DNA from: Streptomyces puniciscabiei
GTDB taxonomy: Bacteria; Actinomycetota; Actinomycetes; Streptomycetales; Streptomycetaceae
Assembly: GCF_006715785.1 (NCBI RefSeq)
Contig: NZ_VFNX01000001.1
Location: forward strand, 3,486,501 to 3,550,500
DNA: 64,000 nt
Direction: 5' to 3'
Shown here: positions 15,272 to 23,940 of the stretch, piece by piece
Position numbering within the stretch: the stretch's first letter is position 1
How the letters are laid out: the number at the start of each line of letters is the position of its first letter
Translations under genes and position numbers: made by a program
Notes under the pieces: model-generated
Told to the model about the DNA's origin: nothing
The model's input: the letters and a program-made list of their open reading frames with translations, nothing else
Databases searched by the model: none

Positions 15272-16417
15272 TCAGGCCAGTTGGGGCGGGACCACCACCC
15301 ACTCGCCCCGCCGCATCACACCCTTGAGGCCGAAGTCCGCGTCCAGCACCAGCAGATCGGCGTCCTTGCCGGGCTCCAGCGAGCCGATGCGGTCGTAGAG
15401 CCCCAGGAGGCGGGCCGGGTTGGCGGACAGGGCCTGTACGGCGTCCTCGACCGGCAGCCTGTCGACCGTCACCGCCCGCTTGAACGCGCGGTCCAGGGTG
15501 AGCGTGGAGCCGGCGATCGAGCCGCCCTCCACCAGCCGGGCCACCCCCTCGCTGACCTCGACCTCCAGCGGGCCCAGCATGTAGCGGCCGTCGCCGATGC
15601 CGGCCGCGTCCATCGCGTCCGTGATGAAGGCGACGCGGGAGGCGCCCGCCCGGTGGAAGGCCAGTTCCAGGGCGGCGGGGTGGAGGTGTACGCCGTCGTT
15701 GATCAGCTCGACCGTGACCCGCTCGTCCTCCAGCAGGGCGGCGATGGGGCCGGGCGCCCGGTGGTTCAGGGCCGGCATCGCGTTGAACAGGTGGGTGGCG
15801 ACCGTGGCGCCCGCGTCGATGGCCTCGACCGTCTGCTCGTACGTGGCGTCCGTGTGCCCGATCGCCGCGATGACGCCGTGCTCGGCGAGCAGCCGTACGG
15901 AGTCGATGCCGCCCGGCAGCTCGGTCGCGAGGGTGACCATCTTCGCCCTGCCGCGCGCCGCGTCGATCAGCTTGCGGACCTCGGCCGGGTCCGGGTCGCG
16001 CAGCAGTGACTCGGAGTGCGCGCCCTTGCGGCACGGCGAGATGAACGGTCCCTCGAAGTGGATGCCGGCGATCTCGCCCTGCTCGGCCAGCTCGCTCAGC
16101 AGCCCGGCCTGGCGGACCAGCAGGTCCATCTCGTCGGTGACGGTGGAGGCCACCAGGGTGGTGGTGCCGTGCGCGCGGTGCGTGGCGACGGCCTTCATGA
16201 TCTGGTCCGGGGTGCCGGAGAAGGAGGCTCCGCCGCCGCCGTGGTTGTGGATGTCGACGAACCCCGGTACCAGCCAGTGGCCGCTCACGTCGAGTACCTC
16301 GGCGTTCTCGGGAGCGGCAGCCGCGATCCGCGTGTCCTCGACGACCACGCACCCGTCGTCCAGGACCCCGCCGGGCAGCACCACCCGAGCACCTGTGAGA
16401 ACCAAGCTGGGAGCCAT
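15272..16417 (-). CDS. nagA: N-acetylglucosamine-6-phosphate deacetylase NagA
   Basis: 381 residues of the amidohydrolase superfamily. Metal-site motifs: VPGFVDIHNHGGGG (about 50-63), EGPFISP (about 122-128), GHTDATYEQT (about 191-200), THLFNAMPALNHR (about 211-223), and the catalytic Asp in FITDAMDAAG (about 271-280). It removes acetate from GlcNAc-6-P to give GlcN-6-P, which feeds glycolysis and is the effector of DasR. Its ATG (16417-16415) overlaps the stop of the kinase gene in an ATGA, so the pair is translationally coupled. This is the nagKA operon arrangement known from S. coelicolor, controlled from the dre sites upstream of nagK. Confidence 0.95.
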   Translation of the reverse strand: MAPSLVLTGARVVLPGGVLDDGCVVVEDTRIAAAAPENAEVLDVSGHWLVPGFVDIHNHGGGGASFSGTPDQIMKAVATHRAHGTTTLVASTVTDEMDLLVRQAGLLSELAEQGEIAGIHFEGPFISPCRKGAHSESLLRDPDPAEVRKLIDAARGRAKMVTLATELPGGIDSVRLLAEHGVIAAIGHTDATYEQTVEAIDAGATVATHLFNAMPALNHRAPGPIAALLEDERVTVELINDGVHLHPAALELAFHRAGASRVAFITDAMDAAGIGDGRYMLGPLEVEVSEGVARLVEGGSIAGSTLTLDRAFKRAVTVDRLPVEDAVQALSANPARLLGLYDRIGSLEPGKDADLLVLDADFGLKGVMRRGEWVVVPPQLA

Positions 16418-17364
16418 CAGGCGCTTACCTCCGGAGTCGTAGAAGTGGTGGTCAGTAGGTCCTGCGCGAGCAGTCCGGCGCCCAGGCAGCCGGCCGTGTC
16501 CCCCAGCGCCGCCGGGACGATCGCCGGCAGTTTCTGGAAGGTGACCCGCCGCCGGACGGCGTCCCGCAGCGGCTGGAACAACACTTCCCCCGCCTCGGCG
16601 AGACCGCCACCGATGATCAGGGTGCGCGGGTCCAGCAGGGTGAGCGCGGTGACCAGGCCGTCGGCGAGTGCGTCGACCGCCTCCTGCCAGGCCCGAACGG
16701 CGTTCGGGTCGCCGGACGCGACGGCCTTGGCGCAGTCGGCGGCGTCCGCGTCCGGGTCGCCGCAGACCGCCGCCCACGCCTCGCTGACGGCGGACGCGGA
16801 GGCGTACCGCTCCAGGCAGCCGAGCTGCCCGCAGGGACACGGGATCCCGCCGGGCCGTACGACGACATGGCCGATCTCGCCCGCGAAGCCGTGCGCGCCC
16901 GCCTCCACCCGGCCGTCGATGCCGATCGCGCCCGCGATGCCGGTGCCGAGCGGCACGAAGAGGAACCGGTCGGCGCCCCTGCCCGCGCCGATCCGGCCCT
17001 CGGCGAGGCCGCCGGTGCGCACGTCGTGGCCGAGGGCGACGGGGATGCCGAGCCGCCGCGCGAGCAGCGCGCGCAGCGGTACGTCCCGCCAGCCGAGGTT
17101 GGCCGCGTAGGCGGCGATGCCCTGCTCCTCGTCGACGATGCCGGGGACCGCGATGCCGGCAGCGGCGGCGGCCTCGCCGTGGTGCCGCACGCCGTACGCG
17201 TGCAGCTCGGCGGCGAAGTCGAGGATCGCCCCGACCACCGCGTCCGGTCCGCGCTCGCGGCCGGTGGCGCGGCGGGCGCGGTGGAGCAGTTCGCCGTCGT
17301 CGCCGACGAGGGCGGCCTTCATCCCGGTACCGCCCACGTCCAGGGCGATGACATGTCTTACCAC
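16417..17364 (-). CDS. nagK: ROK-family N-acetylglucosamine kinase NagK
   Basis: 315 residues. The ATP-binding start is IALDVGGTGMKAALVGDDG (residues 6-24). The central FVPLGTGIAGAIGIDG and the ROK zinc motif CPCGQLGCLERYAS (about 173-186) are intact, as is the GEIGH histidine segment (about 160-164). There is no N-terminal HTH, so it is a kinase, not a NagC-type repressor. In S. coelicolor the orthologous gene, upstream of and overlapping nagA, phosphorylates GlcNAc taken from chitin or cell wall. The upstream spacer carries paired DasR-type sites. Confidence 0.92.
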   Translation of the reverse strand: MVRHVIALDVGGTGMKAALVGDDGELLHRARRATGRERGPDAVVGAILDFAAELHAYGVRHHGEAAAAAGIAVPGIVDEEQGIAAYAANLGWRDVPLRALLARRLGIPVALGHDVRTGGLAEGRIGAGRGADRFLFVPLGTGIAGAIGIDGRVEAGAHGFAGEIGHVVVRPGGIPCPCGQLGCLERYASASAVSEAWAAVCGDPDADAADCAKAVASGDPNAVRAWQEAVDALADGLVTALTLLDPRTLIIGGGLAEAGEVLFQPLRDAVRRRVTFQKLPAIVPAALGDTAGCLGAGLLAQDLLTTTSTTPEVSA

Positions 17365-17391
17365 GGGCCCTAGTGTGACCCCCTACCCGCG

Positions 17392-17425
17392 AGAGGTCTA
17401 GTCCACTCACGTGGTGTAGACCTTA
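17392..17425. promoter_or_regulatory. two DasR-responsive elements (dre) in a divergent promoter
   Basis: Against the consensus ACTGGTCTAGACCACT, site 1 (17392-17407, AGAGGTCTAGTCCACT) matches 13 of 16 positions. Site 2 (17410-17425, CGTGGTGTAGACCTTA) keeps 9 of the 10 bases of the GGTCTAGACC core. They lie between nagK and the sugar-binding lipoprotein gene, so DasR with its aminosugar-phosphate effector should control both directions. Confidence 0.85.
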
Positions 17426-17472
17426 TGTGTCCATATATTGAACGGTCAGACAGCAGGGTTGGGGCTTTGAGC

Positions 17473-18768
17473 GTGCGTCGGCGTACGGCAGGAACGATCG
17501 CGATGATGTCCGCACTGGGCATGACGGCGGTCCTCGGCGGCTGCGGGAGCACGGGCTCCTCCGACGTGACGCTGAGACTCGTCGCCGCCGACTACGGCGA
17601 CTCTCCCGCCAACAGCTCCCAGAAGTACTGGGACACCCTGGTCAAGGAGTACGAGTCGAAGCACCCCGGGGTGAAGATCGACGTCAGCGTGTACTCCTGG
17701 AACGACGTCGACGCCAAGGTCAAGGAGATGGTCGCCGCCGGCCACGCGCCCGACCTGGCCCAGATCGGCGCCTACGCCGACTACGCGGCCGCGGGCAAGC
17801 TCTACCCGGTCTCCGACCTGCTCTCCATACCCACCCAGGCCGACTTCCTCTCCCCGCTCTCCGAGGCCGGGCAGTGGAACCACACGCAGTACGGCATCCC
17901 CTTCGCGGCCTCCACGCGCGTGCTCTTCTACAACAAGACCCTGTTCGCCAAGGCCGGCATCACCACCGCGCCCACGACCTGGGACCAGTTGGCCGCCGAC
18001 GCCCAGGCGCTCAAGGACAAGGGTGTGAAGTACCCCTTCGCCCTGCCGCTCGGCCCCGAGGAGGCCCAGGCCGAGACCATGCAGTGGCTGCTCAGCGGCA
18101 GCGACCCCGGCAACGGCGGCAACGGCTACACCGACGAGATCGGCACCTACACCATCGACTCGGCGCAGAACGTCCAGACGTTCACCTGGCTCAAGGACGA
18201 CCTGGTCGGCAAGGGCCTGACCGGGCCGGTCGCGCCCGGCAGGCTCAACCGCGCGACCGCCTTCGCCGCCTTCGCCGACGGCCAGGTGGGCATGCTCAAC
18301 GGACACCCCACACTCATCCAGCAGGCCGAGAAGAAGGGCGTGCAGTTCGGCATGGTGCCGATGCCGGGGCACACCGGCAGGGCCAGGGCCTCCATGGGCG
18401 TCGCCGACTGGATGATGGCCTTCAAGCAGAACGGGCACCGCGACCGGATGGGCGACTTCCTCAACTTCGTCTACAGCAAGAAGAACGTCCTGGACTTCTC
18501 CCGCGAGTACGGCCTGCTGCCGGTCACCGGCTCCGCCTCCACCGCCATGGGCGAGTCGGACTCCGCCCCCGACAAGGCCCTGCACCCCTTCCTCGACGAG
18601 CTGCCCACCTCCGAGCTGTACCCCGTCGGCAAGACCTCCTGGGCCTCGGTCAGCGCGGCCGTGAAGCAGAACATCGGCCAGGCCGTCTCCCCCGGCGGCG
18701 ACCCCGCCGGCGTCCTCGGCCGCCTCCAGGCGACGGCGTCGGCGGCGGACAGCAGCGCCAGGAACTGA
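17473..18768 (+). CDS. extracellular sugar-binding lipoprotein (family 1 solute-binding)
   Basis: 431 residues from GTG 17473 (GGGG RBS 8 bp upstream; TTG 17467 or ATG 17425 are in frame, but the last sits on the second dre site). Signal peptide with lipobox VLGGCGS near residue 24. The mature protein has the substrate-binding fold of carbohydrate ABC transporters: KYWDTLVKEYESKHPGVKI, YGIPFAASTRVLFYNKTLFA, MLNGHPTLIQQAEKKGVQFG, YGLLPVTG. The ligand is probably a sugar or chito-oligosaccharide, as the gene shares the DasR-controlled divergent promoter with nagKA. No permease genes are next to it, so it must serve a transporter encoded elsewhere. Confidence 0.85.
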   Translation: MRRRTAGTIAMMSALGMTAVLGGCGSTGSSDVTLRLVAADYGDSPANSSQKYWDTLVKEYESKHPGVKIDVSVYSWNDVDAKVKEMVAAGHAPDLAQIGAYADYAAAGKLYPVSDLLSIPTQADFLSPLSEAGQWNHTQYGIPFAASTRVLFYNKTLFAKAGITTAPTTWDQLAADAQALKDKGVKYPFALPLGPEEAQAETMQWLLSGSDPGNGGNGYTDEIGTYTIDSAQNVQTFTWLKDDLVGKGLTGPVAPGRLNRATAFAAFADGQVGMLNGHPTLIQQAEKKGVQFGMVPMPGHTGRARASMGVADWMMAFKQNGHRDRMGDFLNFVYSKKNVLDFSREYGLLPVTGSASTAMGESDSAPDKALHPFLDELPTSELYPVGKTSWASVSAAVKQNIGQAVSPGGDPAGVLGRLQATASAADSSARN

Positions 18769-18804
18769 GCGGGCTCTGTCAGTCCCCACCGCTACGGTGA
18801 CTGC

Positions 18805-19029
18805 ATGGAACTCGCCCCCCGCGAACAAGCGATCCTCGCCCTGGAGCGCCGCGGCTTCCCCGGCCCCGGCGCCAAGGAACGGGCGATACGCGAGGAACTG
18901 GGCCTGTCCCCGGTCCGCTACTACCAGCTGCTGAACGCGTTGCTGGACGACGAGCGGGCGCTGGCGCACGACCCGGTGACGGTGAACCGCCTGCGCCGGG
19001 TACGGGAGACCCGGCGCTCGGAGCGCTGA
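18805..19029 (+). CDS. DUF3263 small protein
   Basis: 74 residues, soluble and charged: LAPREQAILALERRGFPG at the start, GLSPVRYYQLLNALLDDERA in the middle, and a basic end. The middle looks like a small helix-turn-helix, and DUF3263 proteins are conserved in actinobacteria without known function. The ATG at 18805 has no Shine-Dalgarno and is probably leaderless. It sits 37 bp after the lipoprotein gene and 50 bp before otsB. Confidence 0.8.
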   Translation: MELAPREQAILALERRGFPGPGAKERAIREELGLSPVRYYQLLNALLDDERALAHDPVTVNRLRRVRETRRSER

Positions 19030-19079
19030 AGCCGGCCTGGGTGGGCGTGACGGCGGTCCGGGCTGGATAGTGTCGCTGT

Positions 19080-19931
19080 ATGGACGCTCTGCCCACCCCG
19101 CAGACCCACCCCGGCCGGGCCGGACTCGCCGCGCTGCTCGCCAGGCCGGCCGCAGCGCTCGTCGGGCTGGACTTCGACGGCACCCTCGCCCCCATCGTCG
19201 CCGACCCCGAACAGGCCCGCGCCCACCCCGGCGCCGTACCGGCTCTCGCCCTCCTCGCCCCGAAGGTCGCCTCCGTCGCCGTGATCACCGGCCGCCCCGC
19301 CGGGGTCGCGGTCCGCCACGGCGGCTTCGCCGGCGTCCCGGGCCTGGAGCACCTGACCGTCCTCGGCCACTACGGCGCCGAACGCTGGGACGCGGTCACC
19401 GGCACCGTCACCGCCCCGCCCCCGCACCCCGGCGTCGCGGCGGTGCGCGCCGAGCTGCCGGGCGTGCTGGACCGCGCCGGCGCCTGGCACGGCACCTGGA
19501 TCGAGGAGAAGGGCCGCGCCGTCGCGGTGCACACCCGCCGCGCCGACGACCCGCAGGCCGCGTTCGAGGCCCTGCGCGGCCCCCTCACCGACCTCGCCAC
19601 CCGCCACGGCCTGATCGTCGAACCCGGCCGTATGGTCCTGGAACTGCGCCCGCCGGGCATGGACAAGGGCGTGGCCCTCGCCGACCACGTCCGCAGGACC
19701 GGCGCCGAGTCCGTCCTCTACGCCGGCGACGACCTCGGCGACCTCCCCGCCTTCGCCGCCGTCGAGAAACTCCGCTCCGACGGCGTCCCCGGCCTCCTGG
19801 TCTGCAGCGGCAGCACCGAGGTCACCGAACTGGCGGAACGCGCGGACGTGGTGGTCGACGGCCCCGCGGGTGTCGTACAGCTGCTGCGGACCCTCGCCGC
19901 TCAGCTGGACCGAAGCTCCTCGAGCGCCTGA
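19080..19931 (+). CDS. otsB: trehalose-6-phosphate phosphatase OtsB
   Basis: 283 residues of the HAD superfamily. The nucleophile motif GLDFDGTLAPIVADP is near residues 28-42, with both Asp residues. Motif II region VAVITGRPAG is near 63-72. The final GDDLGDLPAF, with metal-binding Asp residues, is near 217-226. It dephosphorylates trehalose-6-phosphate, the product of the convergent otsA gene. Its last 31 bp overlap the 3' end of otsA on the other strand, an unusually close convergence that may link their expression through antisense transcripts. Confidence 0.92.
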   Translation: MDALPTPQTHPGRAGLAALLARPAAALVGLDFDGTLAPIVADPEQARAHPGAVPALALLAPKVASVAVITGRPAGVAVRHGGFAGVPGLEHLTVLGHYGAERWDAVTGTVTAPPPHPGVAAVRAELPGVLDRAGAWHGTWIEEKGRAVAVHTRRADDPQAAFEALRGPLTDLATRHGLIVEPGRMVLELRPPGMDKGVALADHVRRTGAESVLYAGDDLGDLPAFAAVEKLRSDGVPGLLVCSGSTEVTELAERADVVVDGPAGVVQLLRTLAAQLDRSSSSA

Positions 19932-21340
19932 AGCTGCTGAAGGAACCACTGAGCGGGCGGCAACGCGGTGGCGGCCGCGGCCAGCCGCTTCGACCGCTCC
20001 GCCCGCTCGCCCGCCGGCATGCTCAACGCGGAGTGCAACGCGTCGGCCGTGCCCCCGATGTCGTACGGGTTCACCACGAGCGCGTCGGAGCCCAGCTCCT
20101 CGTACGCTCCCGCCTCCCGTGACAGCACCAGCGCACAGCCCTCGTCGGAGACGACCGGCACCTCCTTGGCGACCAGGTTCATGCCGTCCCGGATGGGGTT
20201 GACCAGCGCCACGTCGGCGAGCCGGTACGCGGCCAGGGAGCGCGCGAAGTCGTCCTTGACGTGAAGCACGACCGGCGTCCAATCGGGTGTGCCCCAGGCC
20301 GAATTGATCTCCTCGGCCACCCGCTGGACCTCGGCGGTGTAGTCGCGGTACACGGCGAGATCCTGGCGGGACGGGTACGCGAAGGCGAGGTGGACGACCT
20401 TCTCGCGCCACTCGGGGTGGTCGACCAGCAGCTGCCGGTACGCGAGCAGCCCGCGCACGATGTTCTTGGACAGCTCGGTGCGGTCGACGCGCACGATGGT
20501 CCTGCGGCCCTCGCCGATCTCCTCGCGCAGCGCCGCCATCCGCTCGTCCACATCGGGCTCGTGGGCCCGCTTGCGCAGGAAGTCGGCGTCCGCGCCGAGC
20601 CCGTGCACACCGACCCGCACGGCCGGGGCCCCGGATCCCAGTACCGCGTGACAGCACTCCGTGAACGCGTCCGCCCAGCGCCTGGTCAGGAACGCCGCCC
20701 GGTCCGCGCCCAGGATGCCGCCCAGCAGCTCGGCGGCGATGTCGTCCGGCAGCAGCCGGAAGTACTCCGGCGGCGCCCACGGGGTGTGCGAGAAGTGCCC
20801 GATCCGCAGGTCGGGGCGGAGCTCGCGGAGCATGCCGGGCACCAGGCACAGGTGGTAGTCCTGCACCAGCACCGCCGCCCCCTCGGCCGCCGCCCCGGCC
20901 AGCGCCTCGGCGAACGCCCGGTTGTAGGCCTCGTACGACGCCCACTGCCGCCGGAACTCCGCGTCGAAGACCGGTTCCAGCGGGGTCTGGTACAGCATGT
21001 GGTGCACGAACCACAGCACCGAGTTGGCGATCCCGTTGTAGGCGTCCGAGTGCACCTGGGCGTCGATGTCCAGCATCCGCACCCGTTGCCCGCCGGTGTC
21101 CTCCTCCGGCAGCAGTCCGCCGCCCGCGCGCCGTACCGCCTCCCGGTCGCCGTCGCCGAGCGCCGCGCACACCCACAGCGAGTCCGCGTCCGGCCCGATG
21201 GCCGACAGCCCCGAGACCAGCCCGCCGCCGCCCCGCCTGGCGCGCGGCGAGCCGCTCTCGTCCACCGTGTACGACACCGGGCCGCGGTTGGACGCGACCA
21301 GTACCTGAGCCTTCTCGGAAGCATCCTGCGTGGAAGCCAT
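19901..21340 (-). CDS. otsA: trehalose-6-phosphate synthase OtsA
   Basis: 479 residues, glycosyltransferase family 20. It starts with MASTQDASEKAQVLVASNRG; the NRGP segment and RRGGGGLVSGL (about 36-46) match the donor-binding start of the family. VQDYHLCLVPGML (about 138-150) carries the active-site histidine segment. GHFSHTPWAPPEYFRLLP replaces the enterobacterial GFFLHTPFP, as usual in actinobacteria. The end DGMNLVAKE...VLSREAGAYEELG and NPYDIGGTADAL is the nucleotide-sugar site. It joins glucose from UDP- or GDP-glucose to glucose-6-phosphate. It is convergent with and overlaps otsB; gpgS lies upstream on the same strand. Confidence 0.93.
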   Translation of the reverse strand: MASTQDASEKAQVLVASNRGPVSYTVDESGSPRARRGGGGLVSGLSAIGPDADSLWVCAALGDGDREAVRRAGGGLLPEEDTGGQRVRMLDIDAQVHSDAYNGIANSVLWFVHHMLYQTPLEPVFDAEFRRQWASYEAYNRAFAEALAGAAAEGAAVLVQDYHLCLVPGMLRELRPDLRIGHFSHTPWAPPEYFRLLPDDIAAELLGGILGADRAAFLTRRWADAFTECCHAVLGSGAPAVRVGVHGLGADADFLRKRAHEPDVDERMAALREEIGEGRRTIVRVDRTELSKNIVRGLLAYRQLLVDHPEWREKVVHLAFAYPSRQDLAVYRDYTAEVQRVAEEINSAWGTPDWTPVVLHVKDDFARSLAAYRLADVALVNPIRDGMNLVAKEVPVVSDEGCALVLSREAGAYEELGSDALVVNPYDIGGTADALHSALSMPAGERAERSKRLAAAATALPPAQWFLQQLQALEELRSS

Positions 21341-21424
21341 GGTCCTCAACCTAGCCCGGCCCGGAAACGCTCAAACGTACGGCCGCGCCCGGCACGCCGC
21401 CGTATACGACCCCCGCGGCCGGTT

Positions 21425-22369
21425 TCACGCCACCCGGCGCTCGGCGTACTCGGCGATCTCCACCATGGGCGGTCGTTCCTCGGTGTCGACCGAGTAGGTG
21501 CGTGGCTCGAAGCCGTCCTCCCCGCGCTCGAACTGGGTGAGGGAGGGCCGGATCAGATGGCCGCGGGCCAGCCTCAGCTGGGCCGTGCGGTAGATCGCCG
21601 CGGCCATCCGGCCGAGCGCCTGCCCGTCCTGGTGGCGGTGCTTGCGCACACCCACGTCGACCTGCCCCAGCGCGTTCAGCCCCACCAGGTGCAGGGCGTC
21701 CACCAGCATGCCCAGCTCCACGCCGTACCCGACCGGGAAGGGGAGCTGTTCCAGCAGGCTGCGCCGGGCCGCGTACTCGCCGCCCAGCGGCTGCACGAAT
21801 CCGGCCAGCTGCGGCCAGTGCATGTTCAGCAGCGGGCGGGCCATCAGCTCGGTGACCCGGCCGCCCTGGCCCGCGGACCCGGCGAGCGGGCGGTCGTACA
21901 TCGCCTTGACCAGGTCCACGCCCGGCTCGGTGAGCAGCGGGCCGACGATCCCGGAGACGAAGTCGGAGGAGAAGTCGCGCAGGTCGGCGTCGATGAAACA
22001 GACGATGTCCCCGGTGGTGACCAGGAGCGAGCGCCACAGCACCTCACCCTTCCCGGGGACGGCGGGGACGCGGGGCAGGATCTCGTCCCGGTGAACGACC
22101 CGCGCGCCCGCGGCGGCGGCGACCGCGGAGGTACGGTCGGTGGAGCCGGAGTCGACCACCACGATCTCGTCGACGAGCGGTACCTGCTCCACGAGGTCGT
22201 GGCGGATGACCGCGACGATGTCGCCGACCGTCTCCTCCTCGTTGAGCGCGGGCAGCACGACGGAGACCGACTGGCCCGTGCGCTGCTTGGCCGCCAGGAT
22301 CTTGTGCAGCGGGCGATCGGTCACGGACCAGGAGCGGGTGGCCAGCCAGCGCTCGACTTCTTCCAGCAC
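21425..22369 (-). CDS. gpgS: glucosyl-3-phosphoglycerate synthase GpgS
   Basis: 314 residues, glycosyltransferase family 81 (GT-A fold), from GTG 22369 with GGAG upstream. The donor site is SVSVVLPALNEEETVGDIV (about 34-52). DEIVVVDSGSTDRTSAVA and the metal motif CFIDADLRDF (about 126-135, DAD) are clear, as is HRHQDGQALGRMA with the third metal-ligand histidine. It makes glucosyl-3-phosphoglycerate from NDP-glucose and 3-phosphoglycerate, the precursor of glucosylglycerate, a compatible solute and, in mycobacteria, the start of methylglucose polysaccharide. No GpgP phosphatase gene is adjacent. Its position beside otsA/otsB makes this a solute-synthesis block. Confidence 0.92.
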   Translation of the reverse strand: MLEEVERWLATRSWSVTDRPLHKILAAKQRTGQSVSVVLPALNEEETVGDIVAVIRHDLVEQVPLVDEIVVVDSGSTDRTSAVAAAAGARVVHRDEILPRVPAVPGKGEVLWRSLLVTTGDIVCFIDADLRDFSSDFVSGIVGPLLTEPGVDLVKAMYDRPLAGSAGQGGRVTELMARPLLNMHWPQLAGFVQPLGGEYAARRSLLEQLPFPVGYGVELGMLVDALHLVGLNALGQVDVGVRKHRHQDGQALGRMAAAIYRTAQLRLARGHLIRPSLTQFERGEDGFEPRTYSVDTEERPPMVEIAEYAERRVA

Positions 22370-22489
22370 AGTCAGCGGCTCCTCACGTGTCTCGCGGTTC
22401 GGACGACTATCTCAACTGTCCTGGCCTTCGGTTACAGTCTTGAACAACGCCGGTGACCATCGCATGTCGGGGTCGACCGCGCGCTCACA

Positions 22490-22640
22490 ACTGCATACCG
22501 CTCATCCAGAGGGGCAGAGGGACACGGCCCGATGAAGCCCCGGCAACCCCCCTGAGCCGAACTCGTCTCCGCGAGGCTCCAGGCCAGGGAAGGTGCCAAA
22601 TCCGTCTCACGGCGAGGTGCGTCGTGAGGAAGATGAGGAG
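22490..22640 (+). promoter_or_regulatory. SAM-I (S-box) riboswitch upstream of the threonine-synthase-like gene
   Basis: The core has the S-box landmarks in order: P1 5' strand CTCATC (22501-22506), the CAGAGGGGCAGAGGGAC segment, GGCCCGATGAAGCCCCGGC and AACC (about 22526-22550). A GGGAAGGTGCCAAATCC block follows (about 22588-22604), and the P1 3' strand GATGAG closes it (22632-22637). The closing helix lies about 20 bp before the ATG at 22657 and next to the RBS, so SAM binding probably blocks translation. S-boxes normally control methionine, cysteine or SAM genes, so finding one here bears on the function of the two genes that follow. Confidence 0.88.
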
Positions 22641-22656
22641 AAAGGGCCTCGCCTCC

Positions 22657-23940
22657 ATGGCTGTGCAGACAGTTGCAAGCTCCACCGATTCCACCGTCGA
22701 CCTCGGTCCCGCCGCGGCCCTGAGCTGTCGCGAGTGCGGTCACCGTGTTCCGCTCGGCCCGGTGTTCGCCTGCGAGGAGTGTTTCGGCCCGCTGGAGATC
22801 GCCTACGACTTCTCCGGCTACGACACCGAAGAGCTGCGCCGCCGTATCGAGGCCGGCCCCGCCAACATCTGGCGGTACGCCCCGCTGCTTCCGGTCCCGG
22901 CCGACGTGGCCGACAAGCCGAACCTGAACCCGGGCTGGACCAAGCTCGTCAAGGCCGACAACCTCGCCGCCGAACTCGGAGTCACCGGCGGCCTGTTCGT
23001 CAAGGACGACTCCGGCAACCCGACGCACTCCTTCAAGGACCGCGTGGTCGCCCAGGCCCTGGAGGCCGCCCGCGCCTTCGGCTTCACCACCCTGTCCTGC
23101 TCCTCCACCGGCAACCTCGCCGGTGCCGTCGGCGCCGCCGCCGCCCGGGCCGGCTTCCGCTCGTGCGTGTTCATCCCGCACGACCTGGAGCAGGGCAAGG
23201 TCGTCATGGCCGCGATCTACGGCGGCGAGCTCGTCGGCATCGAGGGCAACTACGACGACGTGAACCGCTTCTGCTCGGAGCTGATCGGCGACCCGGCCGG
23301 CGAGGGCTGGGGCTTCGTCAACGTCAACCTGCGGCCGTACTACGCGGAGGGCTCCAAGACCCTGGCGTACGAGATCTGCGAGCAGCTCGGCTGGCGGCTG
23401 CCCGACCAGATCGTGGTCCCGATCGCCTCCGGCTCCCAGCTCACGAAGATCGACAAGGGTCTGCGGGAGCTGATCGAGCTGGGGCTCGTCGAGGACAAGC
23501 CGTACAAGGTCTTCGGCGCCCAGGCCGAGGGCTGCTCGCCGGTGTCGACCGCCTTCAAGGCCGGTCACGACGTCGTACGGCCGCAGAAGCCGAACACCAT
23601 CGCCAAGTCCCTCGCCATCGGCAACCCGGCCGACGGTCCGTACGTCCTGGACATCGCCCGCCGCACCGGCGGTGCCGTGGAGGACGTGACGGACGAGGAG
23701 GTCGTGGACGCCATCAAGCTGCTGGCCCGCACCGAGGGCATCTTCGCCGAGACGGCGGGCGGCGTGACCGTCGGCGTCACCCGCAAGCTGCTCAAGGACG
23801 GCGTCCTGGACCCGACGAAGACCACGGTGGTCCTCAACACCGGCGACGGCCTGAAGACCCTGGACGCGGTGGCCGGCACCGGCCTGACCGCCACCATCCG
23901 CCCGACCCTGGACTCCTTCCGAGAGGCTGGCCTCGCATGA
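22657..23940 (+). CDS. thrC: threonine-synthase-family PLP enzyme under SAM-riboswitch control
   Basis: 427 residues. The N-terminus carries a zinc-ribbon-like pair (LSCRECGHRVPLGPV and FACEECFGP, four Cys at about 22-47), typical of one threonine synthase branch. The PLP lysine is in SGNPTHSFKDRVVAQAL (about 118-134). SSTGNLAGAVGAAAARAG binds the cofactor phosphate, and GGVTVGVTRKLL lies near the end. The family converts O-phosphohomoserine to threonine. The context is not typical: the transcript begins with a SAM-I riboswitch and the stop codon overlaps (ATGA) the start of a ThiS/MoaD-like carrier. A sulfur-inserting variant making homocysteine is therefore plausible. An in-frame ATG at 22633 lies inside the riboswitch and is not preferred. 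Confidence 0.9.
   Translation: MAVQTVASSTDSTVDLGPAAALSCRECGHRVPLGPVFACEECFGPLEIAYDFSGYDTEELRRRIEAGPANIWRYAPLLPVPADVADKPNLNPGWTKLVKADNLAAELGVTGGLFVKDDSGNPTHSFKDRVVAQALEAARAFGFTTLSCSSTGNLAGAVGAAAARAGFRSCVFIPHDLEQGKVVMAAIYGGELVGIEGNYDDVNRFCSELIGDPAGEGWGFVNVNLRPYYAEGSKTLAYEICEQLGWRLPDQIVVPIASGSQLTKIDKGLRELIELGLVEDKPYKVFGAQAEGCSPVSTAFKAGHDVVRPQKPNTIAKSLAIGNPADGPYVLDIARRTGGAVEDVTDEEVVDAIKLLARTEGIFAETAGGVTVGVTRKLLKDGVLDPTKTTVVLNTGDGLKTLDAVAGTGLTATIRPTLDSFREAGLA

Noticed and set aside
22633..22656. Earlier ATG (22633) as start of the threonine-synthase-like gene
   Set aside because: It lies in the closing stem of the riboswitch and leaves no space for a ribosome binding site.
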